Positions 1 to 6,851 of a stretch of 10,515 nucleotides of DNA are shown piece by piece. Made by a program: the position numbers and the translations under genes. The DNA lies in assembly GCA_030833605.1 (NCBI GenBank), contig JAURGV010000068.1:1-10515 (forward strand), in the 5' to 3' direction. Within the stretch, counting starts at the first letter, position 1. Each line of letters starts with the position of its first letter. The notes beneath the pieces are model-generated. The model was not told where the DNA came from. It worked only from the letters and a program-made list of their open reading frames with translations, and ran no database searches. Source of the DNA: Rhodothermales bacterium. Its GTDB lineage: Bacteria; Bacteroidota; Rhodothermia; Rhodothermales; UBA10348.

Positions 1-1657
1 AAGCTGCAACGGTCTGCCCCGAAGAGGTGGCTTCTGCGACAATGGCCTTACCTAAAGGATGCTCAGAATGTGTCTCTACGGCTGCTGCGCGCTGAATCAA
101 CTCCTCTGCGGTCCATGGTGAAGCCGGATAAACACTACTAACCTTTGGCGTGCCGGTTGTGATGGTACCCGTTTTATCCAGCGCCACCACGTTAATGTCA
201 TTGGCTCGTTGTAGCGCCTCCGCGTTCTTAATAAGAATCCCCATCCGGGCTGCCCTTCCCATGCCAACCACAATAGCTGTGGGCGTGGCAAGACCAAGTG
301 CACACGGACAGGCAATGATAATTACACTTACGAATCGAAGTAGGGCATGATTGAGCACTGGTTCAGGGCCTAAAAGCATCCACATTATGGCTGTTATGAC
401 CGCCAGAGCGATTACTGCAGGCACAAATACGGCTGAAATGCGATCTGCTAGATTTTGAATAGGAGCTTTAGAAGACGCTGATTTCTTTACCAGTTCAATA
501 ATTTGATTTAAAATGGTGTCCTTGCCTGTTCGAATTATTTCGACCAATAAAGAACCGTTTCCATTGATGGTCCCTGCCGCCGTCCGCTCTCCAACCGCCT
601 TTAAAACAGGGGCATTTTCCCCGGTTAACATGCTTTCGTCGACGTAGGAAGAGCCTTCGAGAATTAAGGCATCAACCGGAATGCGCTCTCCAGGTCGGAT
701 TCGAACGTTCATCCCGATTTCTACTTCTGAAATATCCTTTTGAACGTCCTGTCCATTGATCACGGCAGAAACCGTGTTGGGCTGAAGGTCCAGCAACACG
801 CGAATGGCAGCCCCTGTTTTTTTCTTAGCCCGTTCCTCTAGAAATCTACCCAGAAGAATCAAGGTGATAATGAGCGCCGCAGCCTCAAAATAAACCTCTG
901 GCATCTCCCCTTGCTGTTGAATAAAAACGGTAGGGAAGAAAACCGCTCCAACGGAATATCCAAATGCTGCGAGTACGCCTAGTGAAATCAGCGTATTCAT
1001 ATCCGTCGCACCGTGCTTCAGTGCATTCCATGCACCTGAAAAAAACGGCCGGCCGGATATAACAACCACCGGAAGAGCCAAGAAAAACTGAACCAATCCA
1101 CTATTGGGGACATGGATTAATCCGTGACTCATCGCAATAATGGCCAATGGAATGCTAAATACGACGGCCAACCCCAATTGAAAGGTGGTAGAATTCCACT
1201 TAATCAAGCCGCTAACGGGCGTCTCCTCCTGAGTCAGAGAGCTAGATATATCTGGAGAAAAGGTTGTAAAAATGGAAGCTACTTTACTCCCGGGTAATAC
1301 GCTTTGAACGTAAGTCAAAGCGACAGTTGTGCCGTCCACCGAATCCGATTTATCGACGCGGACCACCCCATTTGTTTGTTCCAACAGCGCCTGCAACTCA
1401 TCACCCCGTTGGCTTGCATTAACTCCAGACAGATGCGTTTCAGCGAGAGATAGTTTTACGCCATATCCGGTTTTCTGAATGACAGATACAAGGTCCGAAA
1501 AGGATGTTCTGGAAGAATCGACGCGTATAATCGCCTCTTCTGTCGCATAATTGACCGCGGCTTCCTCTACCCCATCCGTTTTGTTCAACTTACGCTCAAT
1601 GCGGAGCGCGCAAGCTGCGCACGTCATTCCTTCAACAGGAATTGAAATGTCATTCAT
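1..1657 (-). CDS. copA: Copper-translocating P1B-type ATPase (CopA), 3' end beyond left edge
   Basis: Inner-membrane Cu(I) exporter driven by ATP. I translated the minus strand from ATG at 1657 to the left edge: 552 codons are open with no frameshift. An N-terminal heavy-metal-binding domain carries GMTCAAC (residues 10-16). A second HMA-like segment (about 72-140) lacks CxxC. Membrane helices follow, then the actuator TGE (345-347, in DESMLTGEN), the TM6 metal site CPC (450-452, in ACPCALGLATPTA), the phosphorylation site DKTGT (Asp494) and the start of the nucleotide-binding domain with SEHP (His533-Pro534). CPC plus CxxC is the Cu(I) type of the family. The family is usually about 740-800 residues, so the rest of the N domain, the GDGxND hinge and the last two helices are off the window; the TM7/TM8 metal ligands therefore cannot be checked. 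The start is supported by an AGAAGG ribosome-binding site 9-10 bases upstream and by the HMA domain beginning immediately. It is divergent from the LacI-family gene. Confidence 0.95.
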   Translation of the reverse strand, partial: MNDISIPVEGMTCAACALRIERKLNKTDGVEEAAVNYATEEAIIRVDSSRTSFSDLVSVIQKTGYGVKLSLAETHLSGVNASQRGDELQALLEQTNGVVRVDKSDSVDGTTVALTYVQSVLPGSKVASIFTTFSPDISSSLTQEETPVSGLIKWNSTTFQLGLAVVFSIPLAIIAMSHGLIHVPNSGLVQFFLALPVVVISGRPFFSGAWNALKHGATDMNTLISLGVLAAFGYSVGAVFFPTVFIQQQGEMPEVYFEAAALIITLILLGRFLEERAKKKTGAAIRVLLDLQPNTVSAVINGQDVQKDISEVEIGMNVRIRPGERIPVDALILEGSSYVDESMLTGENAPVLKAVGERTAAGTINGNGSLLVEIIRTGKDTILNQIIELVKKSASSKAPIQNLADRISAVFVPAVIALAVITAIMWMLLGPEPVLNHALLRFVSVIIIACPCALGLATPTAIVVGMGRAARMGILIKNAEALQRANDINVVALDKTGTITTGTPKVSSVYPASPWTAEELIQRAAAVETHSEHPLGKAIVAEATSSGQTVAA

Positions 1658-1676
1658 CCCAAAAAACCTTCTTCTA

Positions 1677-1697
1677 GTCAATACTTAACATATTGAC
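1677..1697. promoter_or_regulatory. Perfect 7-7-7 dyad upstream of copA, candidate operator
   Basis: Arms GTCAATA (1677-1683) and TATTGAC (1691-1697) are exact reverse complements separated by 7 bases. The element lies 20-40 bases before the copA ATG in the gap between copA and the LacI-family gene. An uninterrupted 7-bp dyad of two-turn length in a divergent promoter is typical of a dimeric repressor or activator site. It does not look like a LacI-family operator, which usually has a central CG. The binding protein is unknown; a copper sensor encoded elsewhere is a guess. Confidence 0.4.
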
Positions 1698-1806
1698 GAT
1701 ACTATGCGACTTAAAAAACGCTAAAAGTCCCTATCTTGATGTTGTACCCCGTAGGCTAAGGCTGGTAAACGTACTATTAAGTGATTGTTTCATCGCATTT
1801 TGTTAC

Positions 1807-2835
1807 ATGACGCGGAAAGAAAAATCGACCGTTACGATTTATGATGTTGCTCGCCGTGCTGGCGTTGCCATATCTACCGTCTCGCGCGTTTTAAACGATT
1901 CCAATGACGTGTCCGACAAAACACGATCGGAAGTCGAACAAGCCATCGATGAACTTCGATTTAGACCAAGTAGAACGGCCCGTTCGTTGGCTCAGCAAGA
2001 GTATCATTCATTCGCAGTGGCCCTACCTTCGTTTACCGCCCCGTTTCAAAACGAATTACTGAAGGGCATCCGATCTTACATTCGAGAACCTGGATTAGAT
2101 TTACTCATTTGCGATTTAGGATCTAAAAATGTGGAAAAATCGCTCCGCTCATTCCTGCAGCGTGGCTCGGTTCGAGGTTTAATGATATGCGGCGTACCGC
2201 TCTCGAAATCGCTGACCAATGAGTTAATTGACAGCTTGTCGCCTACGGTGCTAGTAGGATCTCAATCGGAGCATTTTGACTCTTTTTATTGGGATGATAC
2301 AAGGGGAATTCAACTATCTACAGAGCATTTATTGAAACAGGGGCACCGCGAGCTGTGTTTGATTTGCTCGGCCATTGACAGCGAAGCAAAACAGCGTCGA
2401 ATTGCAGGATTTCGCACAGCGTTGCTTGCGGGCGGAATCGAATTCGATGATTCCCGCATTGTGTCCGGAGAAATTGGCTACCATTCCGGACATTCGGAAG
2501 AAGATGGATTTGATGCCATGCAAAAAGCATTTGATCGGTTTCCGCACATCACCGGCGTAGTGGCCAGCAGTGACGTGTTGGCAATCGGCGCTATGATGGC
2601 CATTAAGGATCGCGGATGTTCAATTCCTGACGATGTAGCCATTGTTGGGTACGATGACATCAAGACAAGTCGGTTCATTGGACTTTCCAGTGTCGACCTC
2701 GGAATGCAAGCCATCGGTTTTCAAGCAGCAAAGCAAGTTTACGGACGCGTAAAGGGTGACATTTTAGGGCCACCCATAGAACACATTGTTCAACCTACTT
2801 TAGAAATCAGGGCCTCAAGCTTAAGACATCGTTAA
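1807..2835 (+). CDS. LacI/PurR-family transcriptional regulator
   Basis: 342-residue DNA-binding regulator, the normal LacI-family length. The N-terminal helix-turn-helix is clear (VTIYDVARRAGVAISTVSRV, residues 9-28), followed by the hinge helix region around RTARSLA and a periplasmic-binding-protein-like effector domain. The latter ends with family-typical stretches such as SSDVLAIGAM, IPDDVAIVGYDD and QPTLEIRASS. I chose ATG at 1807 because the HTH begins eight residues later. The frame is open back to a TTG at 1693, but that extension has no family similarity and overlaps the dyad. The TAA stop (2833-2835) abuts the purC ATG with no gap, so the two genes are very likely cotranscribed. The effector cannot be read from sequence. 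LacI-family members mostly sense sugars, but PurR of gammaproteobacteria senses purines, so a purine-related role here is possible and unproven. Confidence 0.92.
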   Translation: MTRKEKSTVTIYDVARRAGVAISTVSRVLNDSNDVSDKTRSEVEQAIDELRFRPSRTARSLAQQEYHSFAVALPSFTAPFQNELLKGIRSYIREPGLDLLICDLGSKNVEKSLRSFLQRGSVRGLMICGVPLSKSLTNELIDSLSPTVLVGSQSEHFDSFYWDDTRGIQLSTEHLLKQGHRELCLICSAIDSEAKQRRIAGFRTALLAGGIEFDDSRIVSGEIGYHSGHSEEDGFDAMQKAFDRFPHITGVVASSDVLAIGAMMAIKDRGCSIPDDVAIVGYDDIKTSRFIGLSSVDLGMQAIGFQAAKQVYGRVKGDILGPPIEHIVQPTLEIRASSLRHR

Positions 2836-3798
2836 ATGATAGACTCTCAACTCATTACTCAGCAATTAGATAGCACCGTTTCATCGACCCACTTCAATGA
2901 TTTAGGCACTCGGTATGGAGGCAAAGTCCGCGATACGTACGCGTTGGGAGACCAACTCATCTTGGTTACTTCGGACCGCATTTCCGCATTTGATCATATT
3001 CTTAGGCAAACGATTCCTTTTAAAGGCCAAGTTCTTAATCAGGTAGCGCATTTCTTCTTTAAAAACACGGCCGATATCGTTCAAAATCACATTTTGGAGG
3101 TGCCTGACCCGAACGTTACCATCGCTCGTCGGTGTTCGTCGATACCCGTTGAGTTTGTGGTACGCGGATACCTCGCTGGCCATGCTTGGCGCACCTACAA
3201 TCAAGGCATACGAACGCTATGTGGCAAAACGCTTCCGGAAGGCCTACGCCAAAACGCGAAACTGCCTACGCCTATTCTCACGCCAGCAACGAAGGCAGTT
3301 GAAGGCCACGACGAAGACATTTCACGGGAAGGCATCATAGAAAGGGAAATCCTGTCGAAAGACATGCTGGATAAACTGGAGCATATCGCCCTTCAGTTAT
3401 TTGATCGAGGATCCCAAATGGCTGCGAGCCAAGGCCTTATTTTGGTGGACACCAAATATGAATTTGGGCTCGATCATAACAGCACTATCACGTTGATCGA
3501 CGAAATTCATACGCCCGATTCATCCCGTTATTTTTATGCAAATACGTACGCTGAACTTTTGGCGGCCGATAAACCGCAGCGCCAGCTGTCTAAAGAGTTT
3601 GTGCGCGAGTGGCTCATGGATAGACATTTCCAAGGGCTGGAGGGGCAAGTCCTCCCCGATCTGGACGATGCATTCAGGATCGAGGTCTCAACCCGGTATA
3701 TCGAGCTATTTGAAAAAATTACGGGGCAGGCATTTAAGCCAGATACCCATAAAAAGCCCATTGAACGAATCCACAGCGCAATTTTGGCTTCGATATAG
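2836..3798 (+). CDS. purC: Phosphoribosylaminoimidazole-succinocarboxamide synthase (SAICAR synthase)
   Basis: Cytosolic enzyme of de novo purine synthesis joining CAIR and aspartate, with ATP, to give SAICAR. At 320 residues it is the longer form known from Bacteroidota and eukaryotic-type enzymes, rather than the roughly 240-residue form of E. coli. Family motifs in order: GGKVRDTY (28-35), TSDRISAFD (45-53), PVEFVVRGYLAGH (104-116), GHDEDIS (157-163), LVDTKYEFG (203-211) and LIDEIHTPDSSRY (220-231), then the C-terminal block with LSKEFVREWL and RYIELFEKITG. The protein appears complete. The start codon follows the stop of the LacI-family gene directly and there is no Shine-Dalgarno sequence, so translation probably depends on ribosomes finishing the upstream gene. 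It converges on moaE with 51 bases between the stops. Confidence 0.97.
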   Translation: MIDSQLITQQLDSTVSSTHFNDLGTRYGGKVRDTYALGDQLILVTSDRISAFDHILRQTIPFKGQVLNQVAHFFFKNTADIVQNHILEVPDPNVTIARRCSSIPVEFVVRGYLAGHAWRTYNQGIRTLCGKTLPEGLRQNAKLPTPILTPATKAVEGHDEDISREGIIEREILSKDMLDKLEHIALQLFDRGSQMAASQGLILVDTKYEFGLDHNSTITLIDEIHTPDSSRYFYANTYAELLAADKPQRQLSKEFVREWLMDRHFQGLEGQVLPDLDDAFRIEVSTRYIELFEKITGQAFKPDTHKKPIERIHSAILASI

Positions 3799-3849
3799 TT
3801 CGCTATTCAAGCGCTTGGGTAGTGAGGCTTGAGTGGCACAGTACGCATT

Positions 3850-4275
3850 TCAACCAAGACCTGAGTCCACCCAAAAACTGCTCCCATCTGGAGATACATC
3901 TTTCTTCCAGATTTGAACGGACTTTTTCAATTCATCAATGAGAAAGCGCGTTGCTTCAAAAGCAGGGCCGCGATGCGCGGTGGCTGCCCCTACTATTACG
4001 CTTGCCTCACCCACGCTTACCTTCCCCGTGCGATGTAGCATGACTACGCGGAGCAGGGACCATTGCTGTGATGCGCGTTTAGCAATCTTCTCCATCTCCT
4101 TGAGCGCCATAGTGTTATGGGCTTCATACCAAAGATGTTCTGTCACTTCTTCCAAGGTGACCCGGCGGGTTGTACCGACAAAAACACACACTCCCCCTCC
4201 CTGACTGGCGTAAAGAAATTCGTGCACTTGTTCTGCTGGAAGTGCCGTTTCAGAGATGTCAATCCAAGTCGTCAT
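3850..4275 (-). CDS. moaE: Molybdopterin synthase catalytic subunit MoaE
   Basis: Large subunit of molybdopterin synthase; with thiocarboxylated MoaD it puts the dithiolene sulfurs into cyclic pyranopterin monophosphate during molybdenum cofactor synthesis in the cytosol. Family features in order: VCVFVGTTR, LWYEAHNTMA, HRTGKVSVGEASV, the AHR motif and the active-site stretch LKKSVQIWKKD, whose lysines correspond to the conserved pair in E. coli MoaE (Lys119 and Lys126). Length from ATG at 4275 is 141 residues, close to the usual 140-150. I prefer this ATG because AGGG lies five bases upstream; a GTG at 4281 in frame would add two residues. It begins a few bases after the moaD stop and is the last gene of the minus-strand run. 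Confidence 0.95.
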   Translation of the reverse strand: MTTWIDISETALPAEQVHEFLYASQGGGVCVFVGTTRRVTLEEVTEHLWYEAHNTMALKEMEKIAKRASQQWSLLRVVMLHRTGKVSVGEASVIVGAATAHRGPAFEATRFLIDELKKSVQIWKKDVSPDGSSFWVDSGLG

Positions 4276-4285
4276 GCGCACCCTA

Positions 4286-4531
4286 TTATCCGCCTGAAAC
4301 AGGAGTTATGATGGCGATGTCGTCACCGTCCTTGAGTAATTCAGCGTTTTCGACGTATTCGTCATTCACAGCCAATCGAACCACGTCCTTAAGGGAAGCA
4401 AACGTATCGTTATTGTCGGCCAAAAGGGCGATTAAATCTTTCCCCGTGGTGCCATCTTCTAGTTCGACTTCGGCAACGCCGGCGCCGAAGGCTTCTCTAA
4501 GGACGGAAAAAAAGCGTATGGTTACTATCAT
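4286..4531 (-). CDS. moaD: Molybdopterin synthase sulfur carrier subunit MoaD
   Basis: Small ubiquitin-like (beta-grasp) partner of MoaE. The 81-residue length is typical. The sequence starts MIVTIRFFSVLREAFG, as in many MoaD proteins, has the LAVNDEYV segment in the middle, and ends exactly in Gly-Gly, the C-terminus that is adenylated and thiocarboxylated (by MoeB/MPT synthase sulfurylase in known systems). Its ATG overlaps the peroxiredoxin stop as ATGA (4528-4531), and moaE follows at once, so moaD and moaE should be made together by coupled translation. No other moa, moe or molybdoenzyme gene is visible in the window. Confidence 0.95.
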   Translation of the reverse strand: MIVTIRFFSVLREAFGAGVAEVELEDGTTGKDLIALLADNNDTFASLKDVVRLAVNDEYVENAELLKDGDDIAIITPVSGG

Positions 4532-4995
4532 GAAATTGACTTTAAAACGTTTTTAATGGCTTCCAAATCAGGGATATGCCCAGCATTTTCAAGGACTTCG
4601 ACATACTGAAGTATGCCTTCCCTATCGATCACAAAAGCAGACCGTTTGGAAATTCTGACCAGCTTCATGCCGGTAAAACCTTCGTCGTATTTGGTTTGGT
4701 AGAGCGCGCTGACTTCGGCATCATGATCACTTAATAAATCAAATCGAAGTGCATTTACCTTTCCATATTCTGCCAAAGTAAACGGTGTGTCGGTAGATAT
4801 CCCAACCACGGTGGCCCCACTGTATTCCTCGAGCGTATTGTTCACTTCATTCAACTCGGTAGTACACGTCCCTGTGAATGCTGCGGGGAAAAACAACAAC
4901 AGAACGGGACCTTCTTTCGTTACCTGAGAGAGCTGAAATAGCTTTTTCTTGTCTGAATAAAGGCTGAAGTCTACAGCCTTATCGCCGATTTGCAT
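4528..4995 (-). CDS. 1-Cys peroxiredoxin, AhpE/redoxin type
   Basis: Thiol peroxidase reducing hydrogen peroxide and organic hydroperoxides, thioredoxin fold, probably cytosolic since no signal peptide is seen. At 155 residues it opens with the family's QIGDKAVDFSL, has the peroxidatic motif Pro37-x3-Thr41-x2-Cys44 (FFPAAFTGTCTTEL) and the conserved Arg118 in KRSAFVID. Cys44 is the only cysteine, so there is no resolving cysteine in the chain; the reductant would have to be external (for example mycoredoxin or thioredoxin in known AhpE-like enzymes). The gene lies 18 bases after the LolC/E-like permease gene and overlaps moaD by four bases. The link with molybdopterin synthase may be just operon packing. 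Confidence 0.9.
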   Translation of the reverse strand: MQIGDKAVDFSLYSDKKKLFQLSQVTKEGPVLLLFFPAAFTGTCTTELNEVNNTLEEYSGATVVGISTDTPFTLAEYGKVNALRFDLLSDHDAEVSALYQTKYDEGFTGMKLVRISKRSAFVIDREGILQYVEVLENAGHIPDLEAIKNVLKSIS

Positions 4996-5013
4996 ACCTA
5001 ATGTATTGTTGGT

Positions 5014-6255
5014 TTATCTAGAACGGATTGCCTTTAAGGGCTCAATTTTCGCTGCATAACGCGCCGGGATATAAGAAGATGCGACACACAGCAAAATTGT
5101 CAGCACCCCCACCCATGCAAAATCAAAAAGACTCATCTCGATGGGTGCTGCACTCATGTAATAGGCTTCAGCCGGAAGGGGGATTACCTCAAACTCCAAT
5201 TGGATAATTGCGATCACAAAAGCGAACAGTTCACCTAAAACGACCCCAACTACGCCCACATACAACCCCAATCGCACAAAAATTCGTTTACGCAAAGAGG
5301 CGGAGGCTCCAAAACTAGCCAAAACACCCATTTCGGACGTTTTTTCGAGAATAATGATCAGCAAAGTGCCGATAATGTTAATGGCGGCAACAAAAATGAT
5401 GATAGAAATGATGAGGGGGATAATGGATTCTTGCAGCTTTACCCATGAGAATAGACTCCTATACACGTCTGTAATAGGTCTCGCGATGGCCGGAAATTCC
5501 AATTGGGCATCAATTCGGTCCGCAGCGACGGTGTAATCCAAGCCCGATTCGACGCGAACATCTAGCCTCGAAACCTGGTCTTCCTCATAATCGAGCAAGG
5601 TTACCGCTCGAGCCAAATCGACAAACACGTAAATCTCATCAAAATTGGCGAGCGAGGTCTCGTAAATCCCAGCAACATGAAATTGGGCAAGACGAGGCCT
5701 TGACATGGCAGAAGGTGTCGTCGCAGAGGTGACCGAAAATGCAGTTACAAGGGTGCCCACTTCCGCTCCCAGTGATTTAGCGAGTTTTGCACCTAAAACC
5801 ACTCCTGGTCTTCCCTTTTCGTCGGATTGAAAGGTGGACTGACCGGCAATCATAGACTGCGAGATGTAGCCAGGAAGTTCTTGTGTGCCCCAAATAGAAA
5901 CGCCCTCTATCTCAGACTCGGACTTTCTCAGTAGCACAAACTCTTGGATAACGGCGTCTACGGATACGACGCCTTCAACGCTTTGTATGGTTTCTTGAAG
6001 CGCAGCAGCCCCTTCTAGTGGCGCATCCCGAATGCTTTCAACCTGCACGTGAGCTCCAAAACCAATCACCTTCTCTTTGATTTCGGTACTAAAACCCCTC
6101 ACAATGGACAGTGCCAAGATTAGCGTAGAAACGCCAACAACTACACCTCCAATGGTGATGAACGTAACCAATTTGAGAAATCGCCTGCCCTCGGATTTTC
6201 CTTCGGCGCCTTTCAAATAGCGACGGGCAATAAATGACTCAATTTTAAACGACAT
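5014..6255 (-). CDS. LolC/LolE-type ABC transporter permease (FtsX family)
   Basis: Inner-membrane permease of the lipoprotein-releasing class, which hands lipoproteins from the inner membrane to a periplasmic carrier. At 413 residues it matches LolC/E length. Layout: short cytosolic N-terminus with FIARRYLKG; TM1 about 30-53 ending in SIVRGF; a large periplasmic MacB-like domain about 55-275; TM2 about 279-303; the cytosolic coupling segment EKTSEMGVLASFGAS (304-318), which contacts the ATPase in this family; TM3 about 327-352; TM4 about 376-398; and the C-terminal YIPARYAAKIEPLKAIRSR typical of FtsX-like permeases. No LolD-type ATPase gene is in the window, so the ATPase partner is encoded elsewhere. 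First gene of the run leading into the peroxiredoxin, moaD and moaE genes. Substrate specificity is inferred from family only. Confidence 0.88.
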   Translation of the reverse strand: MSFKIESFIARRYLKGAEGKSEGRRFLKLVTFITIGGVVVGVSTLILALSIVRGFSTEIKEKVIGFGAHVQVESIRDAPLEGAAALQETIQSVEGVVSVDAVIQEFVLLRKSESEIEGVSIWGTQELPGYISQSMIAGQSTFQSDEKGRPGVVLGAKLAKSLGAEVGTLVTAFSVTSATTPSAMSRPRLAQFHVAGIYETSLANFDEIYVFVDLARAVTLLDYEEDQVSRLDVRVESGLDYTVAADRIDAQLEFPAIARPITDVYRSLFSWVKLQESIIPLIISIIIFVAAINIIGTLLIIILEKTSEMGVLASFGASASLRKRIFVRLGLYVGVVGVVLGELFAFVIAIIQLEFEVIPLPAEAYYMSAAPIEMSLFDFAWVGVLTILLCVASSYIPARYAAKIEPLKAIRSR

Positions 6256-6390
6256 AGTGGGTTTTAAAGGGGCGCGGGTTTTTGACAGGGCTCTACGCTC
6301 CTACCCTTCTACCCTGTTATTGGATCCACCGTTTGGATCGGATAGAGGTTCCGGTGGTCGGTTACTCGGCCCAATGGATGGCATAAAACA
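6256..6390 (-). promoter_or_regulatory. 5' region of the permease-to-moaE operon
   Basis: These 135 bases between the terminator hairpin and the permease ATG should hold the promoter of the minus-strand operon, but I see no convincing TTTG/TAnnTTTG or sigma70 pair. Two weak dyads occur: ACAGGG (6285-6290) with CCCTGT (6312-6317), and CCACCG (6326-6331) with CGGTGG (6352-6357). No coding potential is evident. Confidence 0.3.
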
Positions 6391-6436
6391 CGCGCGGCCT
6401 CCGATCTGGGAATGAATTCCCATCGGAGGCCGCGCG
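6391..6436 (-). terminator. GC-rich hairpin, probable intrinsic terminator of the GvpL/F-like unit
   Basis: A perfect 15-bp stem pairs CGCGCGGCCTCCGAT (6391-6405) with its reverse complement at 6422-6436. The inner part can add about five more pairs after a small bulge, leaving a TGAA loop. Read on the minus strand it begins about 30 bases after the stop at 6468 and is followed by TGTTTTATGC, a short U-tract. Position and shape fit a Rho-independent terminator separating this unit from the permease operon. The stem is longer and more GC-rich than most. Confidence 0.75.
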
Positions 6437-6467
6437 CTGAACAAACCCAGTTTTCGATTTTTTGAAT

Positions 6468-6848
6468 CTAAACAGGCATCTCTGTGGAAATTGATTTAGG
6501 GAAATCATCCATGTCAATATCTACAAAGTGATACGGAGGCCAAGGTCCACCGACTTCAATAGTCACTCCTAACGGATTTAACTCCTGTGCGATTTCGGTA
6601 ATTTTAGACCTGAAGTTCTTTTCTTGAACCAGCGGTACTAAGTAGGTCGAGTTCAACACTACATCTGCTAAATCGGTGGTAAACCCATTTCCATTGTTTT
6701 TCGAGATCGCTTCCGTTGCAAAATGCTGCAGCGGTTGGTCAATTCGTGAAACAATGCTTTCGATCGCTTTTTCGATGGAGCTGTATGAAAAGTCTGCATC
6801 ATCCATGTGCAGCTGCCCTTTGATAAATTCGGCAACACTTGGACTCAA
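6468..6848 (-). CDS. GvpL/GvpF-type gas vesicle protein, C-terminal half only
   Basis: 126 codons after the TAA at 6849-6851, in the same frame as the preceding gene. The C-terminal part reads STYLVPL, then a helix with the NFRSKITEIAQEL stretch, then GPWPPYHFVDIDM (about residues 101-113). A YLV segment followed by GPWPPYxFVDI is the hallmark C-terminus of GvpL/GvpF gas vesicle assembly proteins; haloarchaeal GvpF ends very similarly. GvpL/F proteins are usually 200-280 residues, so the N-terminal half is absent from this segment. The only start at its head is TTG at 6848, directly after the stop, with no ribosome-binding site; the next ATG is at 6806. It is therefore either a coupled second gene or the tail of one longer gene broken by the TAA. 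Family assignment is good; status as an independent gene is uncertain. Confidence 0.65.
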   Translation of the reverse strand: MSPSVAEFIKGQLHMDDADFSYSSIEKAIESIVSRIDQPLQHFATEAISKNNGNGFTTDLADVVLNSTYLVPLVQEKNFRSKITEIAQELNPLGVTIEVGGPWPPYHFVDIDMDDFPKSISTEMPV

Positions 6849-6851
6849 TTA
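6849..6851 (-). other. In-frame TAA dividing the GvpL/F-like locus
   Basis: The TAA ends the 232-codon reading segment, and the same frame continues for 126 codons to a stop at 6468-6470. GvpL/F-like sequence seems to lie on both sides: EFGIRV before it and the YLV/GPWPPY part after it. One base change would convert it to a sense codon such as CAA, GAA or AAA. Whether it is a true stop, a mutation or a base-calling error cannot be decided from this copy. Confidence 0.5.

Noticed and set aside
1708..1729. GACTT/AAGTC inverted repeat as a LacI-type operator for autoregulation
   Set aside because: Arms are only 5 bp and the nearby CG is not at the centre of symmetry, unlike LacI-family operators.
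1693..1806. Upstream extension of the LacI-family protein from a TTG at 1693 (38 extra residues)
   Set aside because: The extension has no LacI-family similarity, starts inside the dyad next to copA, and the HTH begins just after the ATG at 1807.
2902..3204. Open minus-strand frame of about 100 codons inside purC
   Set aside because: It lies wholly opposite a clear purC coding sequence and its translation resembles no known protein.
3807..3833. TTCAAGC/GCTTGAG dyad between purC and moaE as a bidirectional terminator
   Set aside because: The stem is short with a 14-base loop, and neither strand has a T-tract after it, so it does not meet the pattern of an intrinsic terminator.
3938..4556. 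Plus-strand frames of 88 and 128 codons across moaE/moaD
   Set aside because: They run opposite two unmistakable molybdopterin synthase genes and give serine- and threonine-rich nonsense.
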